Below, piece by piece: positions 57,625 to 64,000 of a stretch of DNA of 64,000 nucleotides (positions are counted from its first letter, which is position 1; each line of letters starts with the position of its first letter). The notes beneath the pieces were generated by a model. It was not told the origin of the DNA, did not search any database, and saw only the letters and a list, made by a program, of their open reading frames with translations. The translations under genes were made by a program, and so were the position numbers. The DNA is from Niastella yeongjuensis (GTDB lineage Bacteria > Bacteroidota > Bacteroidia > Chitinophagales > Chitinophagaceae): contig NZ_FOCZ01000002.1 of assembly GCF_900110245.1 (NCBI RefSeq), forward strand, positions 124,001 through 188,000, written 5' to 3'.

Positions 57625-59097
57625 TTAAAACTTTGAATTGAAAACTTCTTTCCCAATCCTTATAACCTCATTTACAAGTAATTCGAAATCGGAGAATTTA
57701 CTGCGGTGGTTGGTAATTGCGGCACGGATGGCATATTTATCGTTCAATACTGTATAAGAGGGTGCTGCGATGCCCTGTTCATGCAGGCGCATCAGCAATT
57801 CCTTGTTTCCCTTATTTAGTTTTTCGGCACTGCAATTGCCGGCATTATACCGGAAGCATACGATGTTCAGCGGTACGGGCGCCAGTAATTCCAGTTCGGG
57901 ATGTTGTTGTATCAGTTCGGCCAGGTATTGCGCCTGCTGCAGGTTTTGCCTGATGAGGGTGCGATAGGTCTCCAGCCCGTTCTGCTTTAACAGCATCCAG
58001 ATCTTAAGGGCTTTAAACCCGCGCGACAGTTCCATGCCCAGGTTGTTAAACGCCTCAGGGCCGGCAGATAAACCGCGTTCGTGCAGGGTTAAGTAATTCA
58101 CAGCGGAAGTAAAAGCCTCCCGGTGTAATTGCGGGTCGCGAATGAGCACACAGGCTGCTTCATAATTCACATACATCCATTTGTGAAAATCGAAGGAGAG
58201 GCTGTCGGCCAGTTCCAGTCCGTTCAGGGCGCCGGCAAATTCAGGCAACAGCTTGGGAATGGCCCCAAAAGCCCCGTCTACGTGCAGCCACAGGTTGAAT
58301 TCTTTTGCAAGGGCAGCCAGTTCATCCAGTGGATCGATGGCACCGGTATTTACAGTTCCCGCATTGCCTACGATACAAAATGGCTGACAGCCCGCGGCTC
58401 TATCTTCCACGATCATACGTCGCAGGGCTTCCACATCGATCCGGTAATCGGCATCAACCGGCACTTTCCGGAAGTTATCGCTGCCAATGCCAATGACTTC
58501 CACGCCTTTTACCACGCAATTGTGGGTTTCGGAAGAACCGTAAATAGTGAGTGGCCCCTGTACTGCCTGTAAACCTTTTGTTTTAATTTCATGGTTGGCA
58601 TGGTGCCGCGCTACTATCAAAGCGGTAATGTTGGCTAAGGAAGCACCACTCAGCAACAGGCCACTGGCGGTTGACGGAAAGCCCATCATTTCCTTTGACC
58701 AGTTGAGCACCTGTTTTTCAACATACATGGGCATGCTGTCGCCCAGGCTTACGTTAGCGTTCATGCCCGAAGCCAGCATATCGGCCAGCATGCCAAAAGG
58801 CGAACCGCCTCCTTGCACCCAGGCCCAAAACCGCGGATGAATGTTGTTGATGTTGTAGGGAAGAACGTTCGCAAAAAAGTCTTCGTACACGGCTGTGGTA
58901 CCCTCTGGTGTTTCGGGCAGAGGCTGGTTCATGCTGGCAAGTACATTTGCGGGTGGTTTGGTGTACACCGGGCGTTGCCGCGTTGTTTCCAGGTAATAGA
59001 ACAGATCGTCTAACATGCGATGGCCCAGCTCATTCAGTGTTGACCAATCCTGCGGGTCGAGCGTTTTTTCTTCTGTTAGTAAGGCTTCTTTCTTCAT
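57625..59097 (-). CDS. PLP-dependent amino acid decarboxylase (aromatic-L-amino-acid/glutamate decarboxylase group)
   Basis: About 490 residues from the ATG at 59097 (MKKEALLTEEKTLD); the longer start at 59157 adds 20 basic residues in the untranslated leader. Group II decarboxylase features: INNIHPRFWAWVQGGGSPFG, LSGASLANITAL, IVGNAGTVNTGAIDPLDEL, LHVDGAFGA and the PLP lysine in FDFHKWMYVNYEA. It removes CO2 from an aromatic or related amino acid; the exact substrate is open. Its stop is joined to an 8-bp array. Confidence 0.9.
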   Translation of the reverse strand: MKKEALLTEEKTLDPQDWSTLNELGHRMLDDLFYYLETTRQRPVYTKPPANVLASMNQPLPETPEGTTAVYEDFFANVLPYNINNIHPRFWAWVQGGGSPFGMLADMLASGMNANVSLGDSMPMYVEKQVLNWSKEMMGFPSTASGLLLSGASLANITALIVARHHANHEIKTKGLQAVQGPLTIYGSSETHNCVVKGVEVIGIGSDNFRKVPVDADYRIDVEALRRMIVEDRAAGCQPFCIVGNAGTVNTGAIDPLDELAALAKEFNLWLHVDGAFGAIPKLLPEFAGALNGLELADSLSFDFHKWMYVNYEAACVLIRDPQLHREAFTSAVNYLTLHERGLSAGPEAFNNLGMELSRGFKALKIWMLLKQNGLETYRTLIRQNLQQAQYLAELIQQHPELELLAPVPLNIVCFRYNAGNCSAEKLNKGNKELLMRLHEQGIAAPSYTVLNDKYAIRAAITNHRSKFSDFELLVNEVIRIGKEVFNSKF

Positions 59098-59292
59098 GGC
59101 TAAATTTTTGTAGGTATAAAGTTGAATCTTCAGGCCCGGGCGCGCAACCCGTTTCATGCTTTCCCTTACAAATTTCCCCAGAACTACCGTTATAAAACAG
59201 ATGCAGTTATTGATAGTTTGACTAGATCAGTTGTAGTGTTATTGGGCACTGCCTTATGGCTGATCCGGGTGTACTATATCTCAGATATACGG

Positions 59293-59408
59293 TATACTCA
59301 TATTTAAGAGGTACTTATTGCGTATATGTTCCGTATATGTCTCGTATCTATAAAGGAACGGGACATATACGAGACATGTACGGAACATGTACGAGACATA
59401 TACGGAAA
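59293..59408. repeat. mirrored array of 11-bp units (CGTATATGTTC/GAACATGTACG type)
   Basis: Eleven-base units in register. Left: CGTATATGTTC, CGTATATGTCT, CGTATCTATAA. Right, reverse-complementary: ATATACGAGAC, ATGTACGGAAC, ATGTACGAGAC, ATATACGGAAA. Weaker units extend left to about 59293. Positions 59321-59347 pair with 59363-59389 over 27 bp with only two G-U pairs. The size and central switch match the array at 20880-20990, though the unit sequence differs. Confidence 0.85.
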
Positions 59409-59446
59409 ATCAATGTGTTAGACTTGAATCTGACATGAATAGGCAA

Positions 59447-59480
59447 AGGCCCCGTTCCGACTTTAATCAGAACAGGGCCT
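59447..59480. terminator. hairpin behind the acyl-CoA ligase gene
   Basis: GGCCC (59448-59452) and GTTC (59454-59457) pair with GAAC (59470-59473) and GGGCC (59475-59479). It is 23 bp beyond the minus-strand stop at 59503. There is little T tract, so termination strength is uncertain. Confidence 0.6.
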
Positions 59481-59502
59481 ATGGTTTATATGTATCAGTT
59501 AT

Positions 59503-61287
59503 TTACGCGTAGATGTGCGCTATAGAGTCGCGGTACTTTTCCATGACCACCTTGCGTTTGAGGCTCAGTTTGGGGGTCATTTCGCCGGTTTCAATGGTCC
59601 ATTCCCGGGGTAACAGTTCGAACCGTTTTATTTGCTCTACGTGGTTGAAGAATTTGTTGTAACTATCGATCAGTTCGCGGTACAGGGCATGTACTTTGGG
59701 TTGTTTGATCAGTTCGGCATTGCTCATGTCGGGCAGGCCTTGTTTACGGGCCCAGTCTTTCAGCGTTGGGAAGGCCGGGATAATAAGGGCGCCCACAAAT
59801 TTCTTTTCTGCCCCTACTACCATGATCTGTTCTACAAAGATCGATTCCTTCAGTTTGTTCTCAATAGGCAATGGCGCTACATATTTGCCACCGCTTGTTT
59901 TGAACAGTTCTTTTTTGCGGTCGGTAATTTTCAGGTATCTGCCATCTACTATCATCCCGATATCGCCGGTATGGTACCATTCGCCGGTCATTTCTTCTTT
60001 TGTCAGATCGGCGCGTTTGTAGTAGCCCATCATAATGTTGGGGCCTTTACAAAGTATTTCACCATCTTCTGCAATCTTTACTTCCACATCGTCGATAAGC
60101 GGGCCTACGGTACCGAATTGCCGGTCCTGCACTTCAAAGCGGTTTACGCTGACCACAGGCGAGGTTTCTGTTAACCCGTAGCCTTCGAGCACCGGAATTT
60201 GTGCGGCCGTAAAAATGCGTATTAAACGCACCTGGCAGGCAGCGCCGCCGCTTACAATACATTTCAGGTTATTGCCCAGGCCTTCGCGCCATTTACTGAA
60301 AATGAGTTTATTCGCCAGGGCCAGCTGCAGGTTGTAACTAAAACCCATGGGCTTGTTTATTTCATAGCGCTCGGCCAGGCCGTGCGCCCAATAAAATAAT
60401 TTTCTTTTTATACCGGTCAGCTCAGCGCCCTTGGCCATAATGCGGTCATATACTTTTTCAAGCAGGCGGGGAACGGTGGTGAACATACCGGGTTTCACTT
60501 CTTTCAGGTTTTCCCCAATGGTATCCATGGTTTCCGCATAATAGATGGGTATACCCCGGAACAGGTAGAAATAAGTGATCATGCGTTCGAAAATGTGGTT
60601 CAGCGGCAGAAAGCTCAGGGCTTTCATCTCCGGAAACACAGGTAGGCAGGGATAACAGGCCATTACATTGCTCAAAATATTTCTATGCGACAGCATAACC
60701 CCCTTGGGTGTTCCGGTGGTGCCGGAAGTATAAATGATCGTCGCCAGGTCTTCATACCTGATGTTATCAGCAATGGTTTGCACTTTTTTCTGCGCTTCTT
60801 CGCTCGAAAGGGTAATCACTTCTTTCCAATGGCGGGCGTTGGCTACGTGTTCAAACGTATAGATGTCCTTCAGGGAAGGCACCTTATCTTTTACACTTAA
60901 AACTTTATGAAACAGTTCCTCGTCGTTTACAAATACCATTTTCACCTGGGCATCGTGCAATACAAATTCCAGGTCCTGCACATTGATGGTGGGGTAAATA
61001 GGGGTAAGAATAGCACCGATCTGCTGTACGGCCAGGTCAAGGATCACCCATTCGGGCCGGTTTTTACTGAGAATGGCAATTTTATCGCGGTTTTCGGCGG
61101 TCATATCGCCGCATCCCATGCCCAGGTTCAGTAAACCTGCGCTCAGCTGATCTACGGTAGTCTTAACTTCCTGGGTGCTGTAGGATCTCCATTGGCCATT
61201 TTCCTTTGCCGCCATCATGTTGGGCAAGGATTTGTTTTCTTTTAAATGGAATTGCAGGCAATCGAATAGACGTTTGGGTTCGGTCAT
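59503..61287 (-). CDS. long-chain fatty acid-CoA ligase (AMP-binding, FadD15/ACSL type)
   Basis: About 594 residues from the ATG at 61287 (MTEPKRLFDCLQFH); the longer start at 61332 has no family support. The P-loop YTSGTTGTPKGVMLSH, the adenylate motif GYGLTETSP, YHTGDIG and the hinge ITDRKKELFKTSGGKYVAP are all present. It activates long-chain fatty acids through acyl-AMP to acyl-CoA. It is a single-gene unit followed by a hairpin and the second 11-bp array. Confidence 0.93.
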   Translation of the reverse strand: MTEPKRLFDCLQFHLKENKSLPNMMAAKENGQWRSYSTQEVKTTVDQLSAGLLNLGMGCGDMTAENRDKIAILSKNRPEWVILDLAVQQIGAILTPIYPTINVQDLEFVLHDAQVKMVFVNDEELFHKVLSVKDKVPSLKDIYTFEHVANARHWKEVITLSSEEAQKKVQTIADNIRYEDLATIIYTSGTTGTPKGVMLSHRNILSNVMACYPCLPVFPEMKALSFLPLNHIFERMITYFYLFRGIPIYYAETMDTIGENLKEVKPGMFTTVPRLLEKVYDRIMAKGAELTGIKRKLFYWAHGLAERYEINKPMGFSYNLQLALANKLIFSKWREGLGNNLKCIVSGGAACQVRLIRIFTAAQIPVLEGYGLTETSPVVSVNRFEVQDRQFGTVGPLIDDVEVKIAEDGEILCKGPNIMMGYYKRADLTKEEMTGEWYHTGDIGMIVDGRYLKITDRKKELFKTSGGKYVAPLPIENKLKESIFVEQIMVVGAEKKFVGALIIPAFPTLKDWARKQGLPDMSNAELIKQPKVHALYRELIDSYNKFFNHVEQIKRFELLPREWTIETGEMTPKLSLKRKVVMEKYRDSIAHIYA

Positions 61288-61344
61288 AGCTGTAGTTTTA
61301 AAGCCATTCCTGGCCTTTATTGAATTTAGCAATTCTGCGGTAAT

Positions 61345-61373
61345 AAAAAAAGCCCGGCGCTGGGGCCGGGGCT
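61345..61373 (-). terminator. terminator after the TPR gene
   Basis: AGCCCGGC pairs with GCCGGGGCT with a 1-nt bulge. A T7 run follows on the minus strand, 6 bp from the stop. Confidence 0.85.
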
Positions 61374-61378
61374 AATAA

Positions 61379-62407
61379 TTATTTGGGTGTTTGGTAGTAC
61401 TGTCCCGTCGCTGGTAATTTGAATACCCGGTTGCGTTGGAAATAGTCAAACTTGTTGTATTCTTCCTGGTGGGTTTTAGTCCAGTTTTCGTAAGCTGGCA
61501 GGTTGGTGGTAGTGCCGAATACCCATTGGTTATAGGCATCGAACATACCTGCTTTTAACAGCTGTTGGTGATATTCGTATAGCCGGAAAGGAACGCCTTT
61601 GGCATATTTCGAGAACCATTCCAGCACAAATTTGGTGCGTACCGCCGATAAGGTTTCCGGGGTAACCCCGTTGGAACCAACAAAGGAGGATTGTGATTTC
61701 ATGACATCGAGGAATGCCCGCACAAAATCATTTTTAGTATCCTGGTCCTTGGTAAGATTGGCATCGGTAAATAATTTCTTGTAACCATCCAACAACAGCG
61801 TTTTTACCTCAGCCGTGCGTTTTGAATAGCTTTCCAGATTTATAAAGATCTCCCCATAGATCAATGCCCATACTTTATCGGTTGTTAAAAAGTAATATTT
61901 GGCGGCGTTATAATAGTTGCCTGAATAGTTGGGGTCTGACTCAATGCCTTTTTCCCACAATTTGATGGCATCGGAGTAGTTCTTTTTACTGTACGCCATT
62001 TCGCCATATTCATTGTACAGGGTACCACTGTTGGGGAATTTCTTCAGGGCTGCTTTGTACATTTTTTCGCATTCCTTTACTTCTTCAATGGCTTTGTACA
62101 ACATCCCCAGGATCTGAAAGCTTTGCACATCGGCATCGGGCCTGTCGGGAAATTTTCTGGCTACTTCAATGCCATGGGAATAATCACGATTTAAATAATA
62201 GGCAAAGGCCAGGTCTTTTTGCAGTTCCAGGTTATCGGTATTGGTTTGCAATCCCCGGTTCAACACCAGAACGGCATTGGAATAGTCTCCCTGCTTCATG
62301 TAATTTTTGGCCGTTTCCTGAACGGTTTTCACGTCAACAGTCTCGGTTTGAGCCTGTGTCATATTTACGGCCAATAGTAAGCCTACAACTGGTAGAAGAT
62401 GTTTCAT
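61379..62407 (-). CDS. secreted tetratricopeptide-repeat protein
   Basis: A 342-residue protein with a signal peptide cleaved near MTQAQ-T. Residues 28-185 contain about four TPR units (AKNYMKQGDYSNAVLVLNRG, AFAYYLNRDYSHGIEVARK, YGEMAYSKKNYSDAIKLWEKG). A helical C-terminal domain without repeats follows. It is probably a periplasmic scaffold. The reading end ALPATGQYYQTPK is polar. It has no close operon partner; function unknown. Confidence 0.85.
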   Translation of the reverse strand: MKHLLPVVGLLLAVNMTQAQTETVDVKTVQETAKNYMKQGDYSNAVLVLNRGLQTNTDNLELQKDLAFAYYLNRDYSHGIEVARKFPDRPDADVQSFQILGMLYKAIEEVKECEKMYKAALKKFPNSGTLYNEYGEMAYSKKNYSDAIKLWEKGIESDPNYSGNYYNAAKYYFLTTDKVWALIYGEIFINLESYSKRTAEVKTLLLDGYKKLFTDANLTKDQDTKNDFVRAFLDVMKSQSSFVGSNGVTPETLSAVRTKFVLEWFSKYAKGVPFRLYEYHQQLLKAGMFDAYNQWVFGTTTNLPAYENWTKTHQEEYNKFDYFQRNRVFKLPATGQYYQTPK

Positions 62408-62498
62408 ACGGTTCCAAAGATAAGGGTTGTGGGGAGTTGTTGTTGGGGAATTAAGTTAAAATCGGGATGTGGGATTGTTAACTAAGGTTAACGGGGAA

Positions 62499-62662
62499 GG
62501 GCAGAAGGCAGAGGGCAGAGGGCAGAAGGCAGAGGGCAGAAGGCAGAAGGCAGAGGGCAGAGATGAGGCAGTAGGCAGTAGGGGCAAAGGGCAAAGGGCA
62601 GAAGGCAGAGAGGCAATGGGCAATGGGAGAAAGGCAGTGGGTAGTAGGGGCAGAGGGAAAAC
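62499..62662 (+). repeat. long degenerate GGCAGAA/GGCAGAG array (copy D)
   Basis: About 160 bp of purine-rich 6-7-bp units (GGCAGAA, GGCAGAG, then GGCAGTA, GGGCAAA, GGGCAAT). It is the longest of the family in the window and lies upstream of the TPR gene start. An 88-codon frame through it is a product of the repeat. Confidence 0.85.
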
Positions 62663-62690
62663 AAAGTCTTACAGTAAATGCTTGCTCCAG

Positions 62691-62754
62691 GCTAATCAAA
62701 AAAACGAAAAGCCGGCGGGTAGTACTAATTGCTAGTAACTGCCCTTCCGGCTTT
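62691..62754 (-). terminator. terminator of the DUF1015 gene
   Basis: AAAGCCGG (62708-62715) pairs with CCGGCTTT (62747-62754), and a T-rich run follows on the minus strand (complement of 62691-62707). It lies beyond the 8-bp and 29-bp arrays, so both are in the transcribed 3' region. Confidence 0.75.
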
Positions 62755-62762
62755 CTATAATT

Positions 62763-62834
62763 CGGCCTTCGGCCTCAGGATTTGTTTACATCGGCCTTCG
62801 GCCTCAGGATTTGTTTACATCGGCCTTCGGCCTC
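62763..62834. repeat. 29-bp tandem repeat, 2.5 copies
   Basis: Two identical 29-bp units (62763-62791 and 62792-62820), starting CGGCCTTCGGCCTCAGG, and a partial third. Each unit has a small GGCC-TTC-GGCC hairpin. Identical copies point to recent duplication. Confidence 0.9.
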
Positions 62835-62850
62835 TAACTATTTGTATTAC

Positions 62851-62906
62851 TTGTTAACGTGTTAACCTGTTAACGTGTTAACCTGTCAACGTGTTAACTG
62901 GTCAAC
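62851..62906 (-). repeat. 8-bp GTTAACAC/GTTAACAG array (copy D)
   Basis: On the minus strand seven exact 8-bp units: GTTGACCA, GTTAACAC, GTTGACAG, GTTAACAC, GTTAACAG, GTTAACAC, GTTAACAA. It starts 5 bp after the TAG stop of the DUF1015 gene. Every unit holds TAA or TGA at the same offset. Confidence 0.9.
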
Positions 62907-62911
62907 TCCCA

Positions 62912-64000
62912 CTAACTATAAATCAGGTGCGTAAGAAGGCCATCGCGTAACTTTGGCTCGAACCAGGTGCTTTTGGGTGGCATTACGTTGCCACTGTCTG
63001 CAATATCGAACAACTGCTGAATGGTAACGGGGTGCAGAGAAAACGCTACGGCCATTTCTCCGCTGTTCACTCTTTTCTCCAGTTCACCAAGGCCACGGAT
63101 TCCACCTACGAAATCAATTCGTTTGTCGGTACGCTGGTCTTTGATGCCTAATAAAGGATCCAATACCAGGTTTGAAAGAATAGATACATCCAGCACGCCG
63201 ATAGGATCGTTGGTAAAGGTACCCGGTTTAGCGGTAAGGATATACCACTGACCTTTCAGATACATACCAAACTGATGCAGACTGGCTGGTGCTACGGCAC
63301 TGCCGGATTTTTCGATAGTAAATGATGTGCTTAATTTTTCCAGTAAATCGGCTTCGGTTAATCCGTTGAGGTCTTTCACCACGCGGTTGTAATCCATGAT
63401 GTACAACTGGTTCGATGGGAACAGGGTAGTAAGGAAATAATCGGCTTCTGCCTTGGCCTGTGTACCCAATGCTTTCCGCACCTTGGCAGCAGATGCCGCG
63501 CGGTGGTGTCCATCAGCGATATATGTTTGTGGAACCTGTGTTTTAAACAGATTGGTTATTTGCCCGTTTATCGCATCATCAGTGATCACCCAAATGGTAT
63601 GACTGATAGCGTCGTCAGCTACAAAGTCATATACAGGCGTATGCGTGTTCTTCCAATTCTCGATCAGTGCATCTACCTGCTCATTGTTTCTGTAAGCCAG
63701 AAATACATTACCCGTTTGTGCACCGGTAGTGGCGATGTGATTGATACGGTCCTGCTCTTTTTCGGGGCGGGTGAACTCGTGTTTTTTAATGATGTCATTT
63801 TCGTAATCATCAACCGAACTGGATGCTACCAAACCGGTTTGGCTACGGCCATTCATTACCAGTTGATAGATATAATAACAGGGTTTATCTTCCCTGAACA
63901 AGATACTGCGTTGGATAAACGCTGCAATATTCTCTTTTGCTTTATCATACACCGGCTGGCTGTGGATATCCATGTCTTCGGGCAGGTCGATCTCTGATTT
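62912..64000 (-). CDS. DUF1015 family protein, N-terminus beyond the window
   Basis: The frame stays open to base 64000 (KSEIDLPEDMDIHSQ before the internal Met at 63973), and DUF1015 proteins are about 410 residues, so about 50 residues are missing. Landmarks are KPCYYIYQLVMNGRSQTGLV, TYIADGHHRAASAAKV, IMDYNRVVKDLNGL and the C-terminal MPPKSTWFEPKLRDGLL. The function of the family is not established; the DGHHR motif recalls ParB-like serine-kinase folds (weak). Its 3' region carries two repeat arrays and a terminator. Confidence 0.9.
   Translation of the reverse strand, partial: KSEIDLPEDMDIHSQPVYDKAKENIAAFIQRSILFREDKPCYYIYQLVMNGRSQTGLVASSSVDDYENDIIKKHEFTRPEKEQDRINHIATTGAQTGNVFLAYRNNEQVDALIENWKNTHTPVYDFVADDAISHTIWVITDDAINGQITNLFKTQVPQTYIADGHHRAASAAKVRKALGTQAKAEADYFLTTLFPSNQLYIMDYNRVVKDLNGLTEADLLEKLSTSFTIEKSGSAVAPASLHQFGMYLKGQWYILTAKPGTFTNDPIGVLDVSILSNLVLDPLLGIKDQRTDKRIDFVGGIRGLGELEKRVNSGEMAVAFSLHPVTIQQLFDIADSGNVMPPKSTWFEPKLRDGLLTHLIYS

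Noticed and set aside
59256-59438. 60-codon plus-strand frame across the second 11-bp array
   Set aside because: Its Tyr/Arg pattern is produced by the 11-bp units; no ribosome site and no resemblance to a protein.
62469-62735. 88-codon plus-strand frame with repeated GQKAEGR segments
   Set aside because: It is the translation of the GGCAGA array; no start signal, no conserved domain, and the period follows the DNA repeat.
1-64000. tRNA, rRNA, insertion sequences, prophage or conjugative genes
   Set aside because: No transposase, integrase, phage structural gene or recognisable RNA gene was found by reading both strands. The phage-holin name at 49821 refers to a host envelope family.

Overview
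The window looks like chromosomal DNA of a Bacteroidota bacterium, most likely family Chitinophagaceae (Niastella/Chitinophaga type). The basis is gene content: TamB with a lipoprotein TamA, a DUF2723 GT-C enzyme, sigma-54 with an NtrC-type activator, many Bacteroidota-style lipoproteins and small outer-membrane barrels. Ribosome-binding sites are weak, and hairpin terminators are frequent. The family-level placement is inference. I see no tRNA, rRNA, CRISPR array, prophage or intact insertion sequence.

Layout. 1-6140: an NAD/ADP-ribose operon opens with the tail of an NrtR-type regulator and two operator-like palindromes. It continues with a NadM-Nudix fusion, nicotinamide phosphoribosyltransferase, a bacterial PARG macrodomain protein, a 24-codon fragment, KptA/Tpt1 and a DraG-type hydrolase; a flavin-dependent monooxygenase-like gene follows. 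The set can remake NAD from nicotinamide and can strip or recycle ADP-ribose, but no ADP-ribosyltransferase toxin or NADase is visible. 6309-14778: mixed metabolic and envelope genes, including an HxlR/SDR divergent pair, a PPIase lipoprotein with a PhyH oxygenase, and a large DUF2723 membrane protein. 14782-20429: a minus-strand cluster with ABC ATPase and permease, a membrane-anchored binding protein fused to an OmpA domain, and two coiled-coil proteins. 21073-24020: a GH5 lipoprotein and an AraC regulator.

24031-30332 resembles a stress-resistance island: split-barrel flavoprotein, YciF/DUF892, iron-permease family protein, topoisomerase IB, PA2169-type four-helix protein, small membrane protein and BrkB. 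30495-39551 holds TamB-TamA and an AsmA-like gene. 40673-50943 is a signalling block: rpoN, an NtrC-type activator and two kinases on the minus strand, then a CHASE3 kinase, two single-domain receivers and a YtxH/holin envelope operon. 51025-54743 has a divergent GAPDH and an OmpR/kinase pair flanked on both sides by 11-bp direct repeats TTTAATT-N4. 55123-64000 is metabolism: glycogen-binding domain, SDR, IlvE, PLP decarboxylase, acyl-CoA ligase, TPR protein and DUF1015.

The least explained signal is in the intergenic DNA. Three repeat types recur: 8-bp GTTRAYAR-like arrays that begin at or just after stop codons (four loci, plus one without an adjacent gene); 7-bp GGCAGAA arrays that accompany them; and two roughly 110-bp arrays of 11-bp units that invert orientation at their centre. 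Both of the latter lie behind a hairpin downstream of a minus-strand gene, at nearly the same spacing.
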